In this document: in pieces, positions 34,339 to 42,904 of the stretch | How positions within the stretch are numbered: the first letter of the stretch is position 1 | Layout: each line of letters begins with the position of its first letter | Source: CALDSL01 sp039810245 | GTDB lineage: Bacteria; Chloroflexota; Anaerolineae; Anaerolineales; Anaerolineaceae | NCBI GenBank assembly: GCA_039810245.1 | Contig: JBDHWQ010000024.1 | Location: 1-64,000, forward strand | DNA length: 64,000 nt | Direction: 5' to 3' | The notes under the pieces: model-generated | The model's input: only the letters and a program-made list of their open reading frames with translations | The model's database searches: none | Told to the model about the DNA's origin: nothing | Made by a program: the position numbers and the translations under genes

Positions 34339-34575
34339 TTAGAGAACGAACAGCATCAAGAAGGCGATCACAAGGCAGTAAATCGCGATCGCTTCCGAGA
34401 AAGCAATGCCCAGGATCATGTTCGTCAGCAGGTTGCCATAGGCATCGGGGTTGCGGGCCATGCCTTCCAGCGCGCCCTGCACGCTCAAGCCAATACCGAT
34501 ACCCGCCCCCAGCGCGCCGATCATGGATAGACCCGCGCCGATGAATTTTGCCGCCTCGATGAGATCTCCTGTCAT
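34339..34575 (-). CDS. atpE: ATP synthase subunit c, proton type
   Basis: The c-ring subunit, 78 residues in two membrane helices. The first has a glycine-rich Gly-Ala-Gly-Ile-Gly-Ile-Gly, the polar loop is Ala-Arg-Asn-Pro (40-43), and the ion-binding Glu61 is in the second. The residues that mark Na+ rings are not present: Ile at position 28 where Na+ types have Gln, and Ala62 after the Glu instead of Ser. So the coupling ion is most likely H+. It lies between atpB and the b-delta gene in the Fo operon; an AGGAGGTA ribosome site precedes it. Confidence 0.96.
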   Translation of the reverse strand: MTGDLIEAAKFIGAGLSMIGALGAGIGIGLSVQGALEGMARNPDAYGNLLTNMILGIAFSEAIAIYCLVIAFLMLFVL

Positions 34576-34623
34576 CTGGTAGTACCTCCTGAAGTGAACT
34601 TGGAATAATCGAATGAAAACTGC

Positions 34624-35586
34624 TTACGCGTGTTCTTCACCACCATGTCCGGCAGCCGCCTGCGACATGAATACCATGGTGAGCATACCGAACACAAACG
34701 CCTGGATCAGGCCGATAAAGGTCTCGAACATCATAATCATCGCCGGGGCAAACCACGGGACCAGCGAAATGATCAGGAAGGTGAGCACCATGCCGGAAAA
34801 CATATTGCCAAATAGACGGAAGGTAAACGAGAGGATCTTCGCGAATTCTGAGATCAGCTCCAGCAGGCTTACCAGGAAGTCCATAGCGCCAAAGAAGGGC
34901 TTGGTGAAGAGATTGCGCACGTTGAAGAAGCGCAGGAAGTAGCCCGCGCCGTTCACCTGCACACCGATGATCTGGGTGAAGATAACCGAGATCAATGCCA
35001 GAGCCAGGGTAAAGTTCAGGTCGGTGGACATGCCGCGGAAGAAGGGTACCAGCGCAAAGCCGCCCTCCTGATTGAGAACAGTCTCCACGCCCGGTACAAC
35101 CTGCGCCACCGCGTTGCCTTCGCCTTTGTACGGCTCAATCAGGCCGATGCTTTCCATACCCGGTACCAAAGCCAGCAGGTTGGAAACCAGCACCAGCAGC
35201 AGGATCGTCATAAAGAACGGAAAAACCTTTCGTGCGTGCCGGCCAACGGTTGATTCGGTCAGGTTATAAACCGTCTCCACCAGAGCTTCCATCGCCAGGG
35301 TAAATCCGCTGGGAACCAACCCACCGCGGCGGACGCCATTACGAATGGCAAACGCCAGCAAAAACAGGATGGCGTAGACGATCAGCATGGTGGTCAGCGT
35401 GTTGGTGACGTAGAAGTCACCAATGATAGGGAGCGTGAACAACGGATCGTGGGACAGTCTTTCCGGGGCGACAAAGATATGTGGCTGCACCGGGCGGATC
35501 AGCGCGGCTACAACGACCATTAAGATGATGGCCGCGAGCACCAACCAGCGATTTTTCCCCCATCGCCAATTACGGGTTTTTTCCAA
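34624..35586 (-). CDS. atpB: ATP synthase subunit a
   Basis: The proton-channel stator of Fo, 320 residues with about six membrane helices. The essential Arg lies in Ser-Phe-Thr-Phe-Arg-Leu-Phe-Gly-Asn-Met, followed by Ser-Gly; the Gln/Glu-bearing last helices contain Phe-Glu-Thr-Phe-Ile-Gly-Leu-Ile-Gln-Ala-Phe-Val-Phe, the usual end. The C-terminal tail is His/Glu-rich. The ATG lies inside the end of the upstream atpI/Z gene (17-nt overlap) and follows GAGGAGGTAGAC, so the two are translationally coupled. Confidence 0.96.
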   Translation of the reverse strand: MEKTRNWRWGKNRWLVLAAIILMVVVAALIRPVQPHIFVAPERLSHDPLFTLPIIGDFYVTNTLTTMLIVYAILFLLAFAIRNGVRRGGLVPSGFTLAMEALVETVYNLTESTVGRHARKVFPFFMTILLLVLVSNLLALVPGMESIGLIEPYKGEGNAVAQVVPGVETVLNQEGGFALVPFFRGMSTDLNFTLALALISVIFTQIIGVQVNGAGYFLRFFNVRNLFTKPFFGAMDFLVSLLELISEFAKILSFTFRLFGNMFSGMVLTFLIISLVPWFAPAMIMMFETFIGLIQAFVFGMLTMVFMSQAAAGHGGEEHA

Positions 35587-35878
35587 TGTCTACCTCCTCT
35601 CGTTGGTTGTCGGATTTCGATATCTGCGGGCGGATGCGCGCCAGCCCAGCCCGTACTACCGCGAACATAGCCACCAGGGATACCGGGATGCTCGCGATCA
35701 ATAGTGCAATGGTGATAACAGGTCGAGTTTGGAAACGGCTGTCGAGCCACAGACCCCCGAACAGCGCTCCAAGAATGATGAGAAGCGTCAGGCAGCCAAC
35801 CTGCCCAACAATGCCGGCGATGGCAAGGTTTACGATGCGCTGCCGGTTCTTCTGTCCATTATTTTGGGGCAATGTCAT
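35570..35878 (-). CDS. AtpZ/AtpI-like small membrane protein of the Fo operon
   Basis: A 102-residue protein with two membrane helices (about 15-45 and 52-76), basic N-terminus and a charged tail. AtpI/AtpZ proteins sit ahead of atpB in many operons and help assemble the c ring or carry Mg2+/Ca2+; this one keeps the Gly-Leu-Trp-Leu-Asp between the helices typical of AtpZ. First gene of the operon. No ribosome-binding site; the promoter -10 ends 9 nt before the ATG. Confidence 0.8.
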   Translation of the reverse strand: MTLPQNNGQKNRQRIVNLAIAGIVGQVGCLTLLIILGALFGGLWLDSRFQTRPVITIALLIASIPVSLVAMFAVVRAGLARIRPQISKSDNQREEVDIGKNP

Positions 35879-35887
35879 AGCGGTGTG

Positions 35888-35916
35888 ATTATAGCAAATC
35901 TGGTTTTGCGCGTCAA
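35888..35916 (-). promoter_or_regulatory. strong promoter of the Fo operon, near-leaderless
   Basis: On the minus strand: TTGACG, exactly 17 bp, then TGC-TATAAT (also an extended -10). The start codon follows after nine bases, giving a 5' leader of only about 2-4 nt. Confidence 0.85.
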
Positions 35917-35962
35917 TTAAAACCTCATACGCAGTCGAAGAAATGCGAATCCGGCGTTGCGA

Positions 35963-37411
35963 TTAAAACGCCGTCGCGGCCTGCATGGCCCATTGGTACC
36001 ACGGTGAAAACAATGTGCCCAGCAACAGCATGCCAGCCACGCACACCACCACGGCCAGCGCCCAGGGGCGTGTGACGGGCATCGCTTCCTGCTCGTGGTC
36101 CGAGCGATTGAGCCATACCACTTTGAGCACCACCAGGTAGTAGTACAAGGCTATGATCGAGTTAATGATACCGATCAGCGCCAGCCAGATCATGTTGGCT
36201 TGAACCGCGGCGGCAAAGACGAACAGCTTGCCAATAAACCCGGCAAACGGCGGCACGCCGCCTAACGAGAGCAACGCAACCAGAAGCGCCAGCGCCAGCC
36301 CGGGCGAACGCCGGCTCAGCCCGGCGTAATCGGCGATCTCATCCGAGCCCAGCGTGCGGCCGATAATCAACACAATGCCGAACGCGGCCAGGTTGGTGAC
36401 CAGGTAAGACATCAGGTAGAAAATTGCGGCGGTGTTTCCCAGCTCGGTGGCAGTGGCCACGCCAATCAGCATGTAGCCGGCCTGGGCGATCGACGAGTAC
36501 GCTAGCAGGCGTTTGATGTTGCGCTGCGTCAGCGCCAGCACGTTGCCAAAGATCATGCTGCCCACCGAAAGCAGCGCCACCAGCACCCACGACGGGTAAA
36601 GATCAGGGAAGACCACGTTAAGGAAGCGCAGCAGCACGGCAAAACCCGCTGCTTTCGACGCGGTGGACAGATACCCGGCCACAGGGGTCGGCGCGCCTTC
36701 GTAAACGTCTGGAGCCCAGAAATGGAACGGCACAGCCGAGATTTTGAACGCAAAACCCACCAGCACCAGCATCGCCACCGCCGCCAGGGCGAAGATCGAG
36801 AACTGGCCGGCGTCCAGCAGGTCTTTCAAGGCGTAGAGTTGTGTGGTACCGGTGAAACCGTACAACAGGCTGAAACCGTACAGCATGATGGCCGAGGTAA
36901 ACGCGCCAAACAGCATGTATTTGATGCCAGCTTCGGTAGATTTGGGATCTTTCACCAGCGCGCCGGAGAGCACATACAGCGGAATGGAAGTGGTTTCAAT
37001 TGCCAGGTACAGCAAGATCAGGTCTGCAGCGGCGGCCATCAGGTTCATGCCGATGGTAGCGATGATTAGCAGCAAGTAAAACGCGCCGCCGCGGATGCGC
37101 TTCTCGCCATCCAGCGTGAATAGCACCGAGATTGCCGCGCCAACCAGGAAGATGGTTCGGAACACGTAGGTAGCCCAGTCCAGGCGCAGCATGCCGCCAA
37201 ACGCCAGGTCAGGCACAAGGCCCGGGCGCGCGTAGATCAGGTTGATGCCGGCGGTGATCGCCAGCCCGGCAAAGGTGAGCAATCCCAGGTCGCGCTCTTT
37301 GCGATGGCGGAAGAGCAGGTCCGCCATCAACACCAGGCCGGCCAGGATGATCAGGCAGATTTCCGGCAGTATCGCCAGCACCATACTTGGAGTAAAGATG
37401 GGAGTCTCCAC
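35963..37411 (-). CDS. nuoN: NADH-quinone oxidoreductase subunit N
   Basis: A proton-antiporter-like membrane subunit of complex I, 482 residues in about 14 helices. Visible features are the Glu in helix 5 (Leu-Tyr-Leu-Ala-Ile-Glu-Thr-Thr-Ser-Ile-Pro-Leu-Tyr), Lys in Gly-Phe-Ala-Phe-Lys-Ile-Ser-Ala-Val-Pro-Phe-His-Phe-Trp-Ala-Pro-Asp, and Gly-Gly-Val-Pro-Pro-Phe-Ala-Gly-Phe-Ile-Gly-Lys. These are standard NuoN. GTG start overlapped by no gene: it follows the nuoM stop directly, with GGAGGTG 5 nt upstream. Last gene of the nuo operon. Confidence 0.95.
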   Translation of the reverse strand: METPIFTPSMVLAILPEICLIILAGLVLMADLLFRHRKERDLGLLTFAGLAITAGINLIYARPGLVPDLAFGGMLRLDWATYVFRTIFLVGAAISVLFTLDGEKRIRGGAFYLLLIIATIGMNLMAAAADLILLYLAIETTSIPLYVLSGALVKDPKSTEAGIKYMLFGAFTSAIMLYGFSLLYGFTGTTQLYALKDLLDAGQFSIFALAAVAMLVLVGFAFKISAVPFHFWAPDVYEGAPTPVAGYLSTASKAAGFAVLLRFLNVVFPDLYPSWVLVALLSVGSMIFGNVLALTQRNIKRLLAYSSIAQAGYMLIGVATATELGNTAAIFYLMSYLVTNLAAFGIVLIIGRTLGSDEIADYAGLSRRSPGLALALLVALLSLGGVPPFAGFIGKLFVFAAAVQANMIWLALIGIINSIIALYYYLVVLKVVWLNRSDHEQEAMPVTRPWALAVVVCVAGMLLLGTLFSPWYQWAMQAATAF

Positions 37412-38881
37412 TTACGCACCTCCAACCAGAGCCAGGATGTAGTTGACGCCCGACTGGATCATCGGGTACATCAGGGAAGGGAATACTCCCAGCGCAATCA
37501 TCAATACCACCAGGATGCCCATGCTGATCTTATCCAGCAGGCTGACATCGCTTACGTGCGCCAGCTCGGGGCGCAAATCGCCAAAAAATACGCGCCGGAT
37601 AACCAGGAAGATGTAGCCTGCGGTGATCAGCACGCCCAGCACGGCGATGATGGCCACAATGGGGGCCACCTGCCATGCGCCCATGAAGATGGGAAATTCA
37701 GCGATAAAGCCGGAGAAACCGGGCATGCCCATGGAAACCAGGCCGGCAACGATAAAGGCCACCGCCGCGGCCGGCATCTTCTGGAACAGCCCCCCCAGTT
37801 GAGGGATATCGCGCGTGTGCGCCCGGTCATAGACCATGCCGACGACAGAAAAGAAGAGCGCTGTCATCACGCCGTGCGAGAACATTTGCAGCCCGGAGCC
37901 AAGCAAACCATCCCGGTTGAGCGTGGCAAAGCCGATCATAACCAGCCCCATATGCGAGACTGAGGAAAAGCCGATGACGTATTTGAAGTCGGTCTGCACC
38001 AGGGCGATCAACGCGCCATAGACCACGTTGATCGTGGCCAGCGCCAGGATCAGCGGAGCCCATACCCGCGCGCCTTCCGGCAGCAGCATGATGCCCACGC
38101 GCAGCGCGGCAAACGCTCCCACCTTCATTTCCACGCCGGCCAGCATCATCGAAACCGCGGTAGGCGCAGCCACGTGGCCATCCGGGGCCCAGGAGTGAAC
38201 CGGGAAAATGGCCGCCAGCACAGCGAAACCAAAGAACACAAACGGGAACCACAACTGCTGGAAGGCAGTGTCAAAACCGGCCTTTTCGAGCAGCAACAGA
38301 TCGAAGGTATTAGCGCCCGAGAGGAAGACGATCGCCAGTACGCCGATCAGGGCGAACACCGAGCCAATGAACAGGTACAGGGTCAGCTTCATCGCGCCGT
38401 ATTCGCGCGTCTTGGGCGAACCCCAGATCACAATCATGAGGTACTTAGGGAAGATCGCCAGTTCGAAGAAGAAGAACAACTGGAACAGGTCGAGCGAGGC
38501 GAAAACGCCCAACACGCTGGTACCGAGGAACATCAGGAAGGCGTAAAACTCGCGCGGGCGGTCGGAAACATTCCAGGAAACGGCGCTGCCGCAGAACAGC
38601 ACCACCCCGGCCATCAGCAGCAGCGGCGCGCTGATGCCATCTACGCCAACGTGATAGCTGATGTCCCAAATGGGCATCCACGGCACTTTTTCGATAAACT
38701 GGTAACCGCCTTGCGCAATATCGTAATTGACGTATACCAGGATGGTCAGCAGGAAGGTCAGCGCAGCGGCGGCAACCGCCGTCACGCGCGGCCAGGTCAC
38801 CCTGTCACGCGGGTAACACAAAATCAACAGGCCGGCCAGCAGCGGGATAAAGATGGTGAAACTGAGTATGGGGAAATTCAT
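37412..38881 (-). CDS. nuoM: NADH-quinone oxidoreductase subunit M, divergent second copy
   Basis: An antiporter-like subunit of 489 residues and about 14 helices. It keeps the channel Lys (Ala-Gly-Val-Glu-Met-Lys-Val-Gly-Ala-Phe) and the helix-5 Glu (Phe-Phe-Glu-Leu-Ala-Ile-Phe-Pro). The usual Pro-Asp-Ala-His-Thr-Glu-Ala-Pro-Thr reads Pro-Asp-Gly-His-Val-Ala-Ala-Pro-Thr, so this copy is more derived than the neighbouring NuoM. Start follows an AGAGGTGAAGG site. Two NuoM copies in one operon point to a complex I with an extra pump module. Confidence 0.93.
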   Translation of the reverse strand: MNFPILSFTIFIPLLAGLLILCYPRDRVTWPRVTAVAAAALTFLLTILVYVNYDIAQGGYQFIEKVPWMPIWDISYHVGVDGISAPLLLMAGVVLFCGSAVSWNVSDRPREFYAFLMFLGTSVLGVFASLDLFQLFFFFELAIFPKYLMIVIWGSPKTREYGAMKLTLYLFIGSVFALIGVLAIVFLSGANTFDLLLLEKAGFDTAFQQLWFPFVFFGFAVLAAIFPVHSWAPDGHVAAPTAVSMMLAGVEMKVGAFAALRVGIMLLPEGARVWAPLILALATINVVYGALIALVQTDFKYVIGFSSVSHMGLVMIGFATLNRDGLLGSGLQMFSHGVMTALFFSVVGMVYDRAHTRDIPQLGGLFQKMPAAAVAFIVAGLVSMGMPGFSGFIAEFPIFMGAWQVAPIVAIIAVLGVLITAGYIFLVIRRVFFGDLRPELAHVSDVSLLDKISMGILVVLMIALGVFPSLMYPMIQSGVNYILALVGGA

Positions 38882-38891
38882 CCTTCACCTC

Positions 38892-40400
38892 TTAGAAGAA
38901 CATGACGACGGCACGGTTGATCATGTCTAACAGCCAGGCCGGCCACAGCCCGATTACCAGCATCAGCACCACCAGCGGGGCGATGACCAGCAGCTCGCGC
39001 GCATTCATTTCAGGCAGGTGGCCACGCCACTGCTCGTTGAGCGGGCCGTGCAACACCATCTTGAGCGCCTTAAGGATATACGCGCCGGTGAAGAACAGGC
39101 CGATCATGCTCAGCGCGGTGGCCAGGGTAAACACCGGCCAGGCCCCGCGCACTACCAGGAACTCCGAAACGAACCCACCTAACCCCGGCAGCCCCAGCGA
39201 GCCCATTGCGGTGAAGATCAGCACCCCGCCGTAAATGGGGATGAGGCTGAATAGCCCGCCATAGCGCGTCAGGTCGCGCGTGTGCGTGCGCTCGTAGATC
39301 ACGCCGACCAGGAAAAACATCCCGGCCGCCGAGAGGCCGTGGTTGAACATCTGCAGCACCGCGCCGTTGAGCGCGATGGCGGCATCCTGCGTACCCAGCA
39401 CCCAGGCGGCCGCGGCGATGCCCAGCACCACAAAGCCCATGTGGTTGATGGATGAATACGCCACCAGGCGCTTGAAATCCGTTTGCCCGTAGGCCGACCA
39501 AGCGCCGAAAATGATCGCCGCCGCGCCGAGAGCGGCCAGCCAGCCTGCAAAGTTATGCGATTCGACCGGGTACAACGGCAGCACCAGGCGCAGGAAACCG
39601 TAAGCGCCCAGCTTGAGCAGCACCCCGGCCAGGATCATCGAGCCGGCGGTGGGAGCTTCGGTATGCGCATCCGGCAGCCAGGTGTGAAACGGCCACACCG
39701 GCACCTTGATGGCGAAGGCGATCACGAAGGCCCAGAATGCGATCGACTTGACCGTGCCGACCGGCAGGCCAAGCAGCGTGCCGCTATCCAGCCCCGGCCA
39801 GCGCTCGAAAAGCAGCGGCAGGTCAAACGTGCCAGACACCACGCCGATGAGCTGGATGGCCAGCAGCAGCCCCAGCGAGCCGCCCATGGTGTAAAGCACG
39901 AACTTGAGCGAGGCATAGTTGCGGTTGGCGCTGCCCCACTGGGCGATGAGGAAGTACATCGGCACCAGGCCGATTTCCCAGAAGACAAAGAACAGCATCA
40001 GGTCGAGCGCCAGGAACACGCCCAGCATGCCCGTTTCCAGCAGCAGAAAGAGGAACATATAGGTCTTGATACGTTCTTTGACTGAGAACGAAGCCAGGAT
40101 CGCCAGCGGCATCAGCAGCGTGGTCAGCAGCACCATCGGCAGCGAGATGCCATCCACGCCGACGTGGTACGAAGCGTTGATGGCGCTGTACCAGGTTGCC
40201 TGTTCTTCAAGCTGGAACCCGGGCTGGCCGGTCTGGAAGTTAGCCCACGCCACCAGCGTGAGCACAAACGGCAGCAGGCTGGCGACCAGCGTGTACCAGC
40301 GCAGCAGGCCGGGGCGGTCCGGCAGCAGCAGCAGGACAAGAGCCGCGATGGTGGGGAGAAATAAGATCCAGGACAGGAGATGACCCATGAGGAAATCCAT
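38892..40400 (-). CDS. nuoM: NADH-quinone oxidoreductase subunit M, canonical copy
   Basis: An antiporter-like subunit of 502 residues. The canonical NuoM signature Trp-Leu-Pro-Asp-Ala-His-Thr-Glu-Ala-Pro-Thr-Ala-Gly-Ser is followed by Leu-Ala-Gly-Val-Leu-Leu-Lys-Leu-Gly-Ala-Tyr-Gly. The helix-5 Glu is in Phe-Trp-Glu-Ile-Gly-Leu-Val-Pro-Met-Tyr-Phe. It sits between nuoL (16 bp) and the divergent nuoM (10 bp). AGGAGCAGACG precedes the ATG. Confidence 0.95.
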   Translation of the reverse strand: MDFLMGHLLSWILFLPTIAALVLLLLPDRPGLLRWYTLVASLLPFVLTLVAWANFQTGQPGFQLEEQATWYSAINASYHVGVDGISLPMVLLTTLLMPLAILASFSVKERIKTYMFLFLLLETGMLGVFLALDLMLFFVFWEIGLVPMYFLIAQWGSANRNYASLKFVLYTMGGSLGLLLAIQLIGVVSGTFDLPLLFERWPGLDSGTLLGLPVGTVKSIAFWAFVIAFAIKVPVWPFHTWLPDAHTEAPTAGSMILAGVLLKLGAYGFLRLVLPLYPVESHNFAGWLAALGAAAIIFGAWSAYGQTDFKRLVAYSSINHMGFVVLGIAAAAWVLGTQDAAIALNGAVLQMFNHGLSAAGMFFLVGVIYERTHTRDLTRYGGLFSLIPIYGGVLIFTAMGSLGLPGLGGFVSEFLVVRGAWPVFTLATALSMIGLFFTGAYILKALKMVLHGPLNEQWRGHLPEMNARELLVIAPLVVLMLVIGLWPAWLLDMINRAVVMFF

Positions 40401-40416
40401 CGTCTGCTCCTATGGC

Positions 40417-42579
40417 CTATGCCAGAACAAAGAAGTAGTAGAACAGCACGCCCACCAGCACAGCGACGGTGATGGCCAGGATCATGTACTGCTGCACGCG
40501 GCCGCTCTGCAGCGGGCGCAGGCTGCGCCCCAGCGCGGGGATGCGCGCCGAAAGCCACTCCAGGAAGCGGTTCCATACCGGCATGTCGATCTGGTTGCGT
40601 ACGAAGCGCCCCAACCCCAGACCGCCGCGCCCGATGCCATGCAGCACGCCATCAATGATGGTGCGGTCAACAATGCGATACGAGAAGGTTTCGGAAATCC
40701 AGCGCGCAGGCTGGACAAAAATCTTTTGGTACAGCTCATCGATGTAATACTTGTTCTGCAGCAAGCGGTGCACGCCCGGTACGGCGCGGGCAATCGGGTC
40801 CTGCTGCCCGGCTTGCACCTTCGAATAGGCCAGCCAGCCCAGGTACAGGCCGCCCAGCGCCACCACCAGTGAAGTGGCCAGCGGGATTAGGCTGTGGCCG
40901 GCTTCGGCGGCTTCGCCGTGCGCCGGCAGCATCGAGCCGACAAACTCTTCAAACCATGGGTTGATCAGCCCGCCAATACCGGGGAAGTACGTGGGTATGC
41001 CCACCCAACCGGCGGTAACGGCGAAGAAGGCCAGCACCACCAGCGGCAGGGTCATGGTGGCCGGGGTCTCATGAGCGTGGGCGGCGGCTTTGGTGCGCGG
41101 TTGGCCCAGGAAGGTGAGGGTGATCTGGCGCATGGTATAGAATGCGGTCAGCAGCGCGGCCAGGGCCAGTGTGCCGAACACTACCCAGTGCCCGCCGGCG
41201 AAAGCCCCGGAGAGGATTTCATCCTTCGACCAGAACCCGGCGGTGACCAGAGGAAAGCCCGACAGGGCAAAACCACCGATCAGGAAAGTCCAGAACGTGA
41301 GCGGCATTTTCTTGCGCAGCCCGCCCATGTTCCACATATCCTGCGGGTCGAGATGCTCGTTGGTGTGCAGCACGCCGTGCTCCATGCCGTGGATCACCGA
41401 GCCGGAGCCGAGGAAGAGCAGCGCCTTGAAGAACGCGTGCGTCACCAGGTGGAAGGCCGCGGCCACGTAGGCCCCAACCCCCAGCGCGGCAATCATGTAG
41501 CCGAGCTGCGAGATGGTAGAGTACGCCAGCACGCGCTTGATGTCGTTCTGCGCCCCGGCAATGGTGGCGGCGAACAGCGCGGTAAACGCGCCGATGATGC
41601 TCATCACCAGCAGCGCCGTTTCGGACTGCGACACCAGCGGGAAGATGCGGATCGAGAGATAAACGCCCGCCGAAACCATGGTAGCGGCATGGATCATGGC
41701 CGAGACCGGCGTGGGGCCTTCCATCGCATCCGGCAGCCAGACGTGCAGCGGGAACTGCGCCGACTTGCCTACCGTGCCAATGAACAACAGCAGGCCGTAC
41801 AGCCCGGCCTGCGACAGCCCCAGAACGCCCGAGGCGGTAGTTCCCAGGGTGTGCAGCAGTTCTTCATTGCCGAAGATCGCGTGATAATTGAGCGTGCCGG
41901 TGGCCTTATACAGCCCCACCAGGCCTAACAGCATGAACACATCGCCCACGCGGGTGGTAAGGAAAGCCTTGACGGCGGCATCGCGCGCTGTCTTGCGCGC
42001 GTACCAGAAGCCGATCAGCAGGTAGGAGCACAGCCCCATGATCTCCCAGCCAATGTACAGGGTGAGCAGGTTATCGCTGACTACCAGGGTGTACATGGCG
42101 AAGGCAAACAGACTGATAAAGGCAAAGAAGCGTGAGTACATCGGCTCGACGGACGGCACGCGATGTGCGCCCTTGCCCTTCACCGTGGCGCCCTCGGGCG
42201 GCAGGCCGGGCACGTCGTGGTCACCCCTGGGCTGGCCGAAGTTATGATAGCCGACACTATAGATAAAGATGGTCAGCACGGTCCAGGCCACAAAAAATAG
42301 CGTCACGGCCGAAAGTGGATCGAGCGTGACGCCAATGCGGAACCAGCTGTCCGCGCCGGTAGGCATCCACGGGATGGAAGATACGATCGGATTTTCCGAC
42401 AGCCCTTCCACGCGCACCACGCTGAAAAATACCACCATGCTGGCCAGCCAGGAGAGCACCGCCGCGCCGATGGCCAGGCTGTGGCTGAGTGCTTTCCAGC
42501 GGTTGGTGACCAGGATAATGAGTGCAAATGCCAGCAGCGGGGGGAGAGGGATCAACCAGAGAAGCGTTTGCGTATTCAT
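40417..42579 (-). CDS. nuoL: NADH-quinone oxidoreductase subunit L
   Basis: The distal antiporter-like subunit with the C-terminal lateral helix, 720 residues, about 100 longer than E. coli NuoL. Typical motifs: Gly-Trp-Glu-Ile-Met-Gly-Leu-Cys-Ser-Tyr-Leu-Leu, Phe-Pro-Leu-His-Val-Trp-Leu-Pro-Asp-Ala-Met-Glu-Gly-Pro-Thr-Pro-Val-Ser, and Ala-Tyr-Ser-Thr-Ile-Ser-Gln-Leu-Gly-Tyr. The extra length includes a hydrophilic loop near residue 120 and the C-terminal portion. A longer lateral helix would be needed to bridge an additional NuoM; the exact insert cannot be measured here. Start after AAGGGAGACAATCG. Confidence 0.95.
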   Translation of the reverse strand: MNTQTLLWLIPLPPLLAFALIILVTNRWKALSHSLAIGAAVLSWLASMVVFFSVVRVEGLSENPIVSSIPWMPTGADSWFRIGVTLDPLSAVTLFFVAWTVLTIFIYSVGYHNFGQPRGDHDVPGLPPEGATVKGKGAHRVPSVEPMYSRFFAFISLFAFAMYTLVVSDNLLTLYIGWEIMGLCSYLLIGFWYARKTARDAAVKAFLTTRVGDVFMLLGLVGLYKATGTLNYHAIFGNEELLHTLGTTASGVLGLSQAGLYGLLLFIGTVGKSAQFPLHVWLPDAMEGPTPVSAMIHAATMVSAGVYLSIRIFPLVSQSETALLVMSIIGAFTALFAATIAGAQNDIKRVLAYSTISQLGYMIAALGVGAYVAAAFHLVTHAFFKALLFLGSGSVIHGMEHGVLHTNEHLDPQDMWNMGGLRKKMPLTFWTFLIGGFALSGFPLVTAGFWSKDEILSGAFAGGHWVVFGTLALAALLTAFYTMRQITLTFLGQPRTKAAAHAHETPATMTLPLVVLAFFAVTAGWVGIPTYFPGIGGLINPWFEEFVGSMLPAHGEAAEAGHSLIPLATSLVVALGGLYLGWLAYSKVQAGQQDPIARAVPGVHRLLQNKYYIDELYQKIFVQPARWISETFSYRIVDRTIIDGVLHGIGRGGLGLGRFVRNQIDMPVWNRFLEWLSARIPALGRSLRPLQSGRVQQYMILAITVAVLVGVLFYYFFVLA

Positions 42580-42591
42580 CGATTGTCTCCC

Positions 42592-42900
42592 TTAACCCTT
42601 CATCAAGCTGATGTCGTCTACCACCACGGTGCTGCGGCGGCGGTACACAGAGATGATCAGCGCCAGGCCCACGGCGGTTTCAGCAGCGGCGGCTACCAGC
42701 ACGATCGCCACAAAGGTCAGCGCGGAGAGGTCCGGCGCGTAGAGGTAACGCCAGAAAGCCAGCAGGTTGATGTTGACCGAATTGAGCATCAGCTCGATAC
42801 CGATCAGGATAGCGATGGCATTTTTGCGCGCCAGCACGCCAAACAGGCCGGTGCAGAACAGCGCCGCGGCAAAGATCAGATACCAGGAGAGTGGGATCAT
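42592..42900 (-). CDS. nuoK: NADH-quinone oxidoreductase subunit K
   Basis: A three-helix membrane subunit, 102 residues, with the conserved buried Glu36 in Gly-Ile-Glu-Leu-Met-Leu-Asn-Ser-Val-Asn and a second Glu at 74 in Ala-Ala-Glu-Thr-Ala-Val-Gly, both needed for proton movement in homologues. The start at 42900 follows GGAAGGGG; the frame extends 9 codons upstream into nuoJ but that is not needed. 4 bp after nuoJ. Confidence 0.95.
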   Translation of the reverse strand: MIPLSWYLIFAAALFCTGLFGVLARKNAIAILIGIELMLNSVNINLLAFWRYLYAPDLSALTFVAIVLVAAAAETAVGLALIISVYRRRSTVVVDDISLMKG

Positions 42901-42904
42901 CGTT

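Noticed and set aside
34339..34575. Sodium-type c-ring
   Set aside because: The Gln and Ser ligands of Na+ c subunits are replaced by Ile28 and Ala62; Glu61 alone fits proton coupling.
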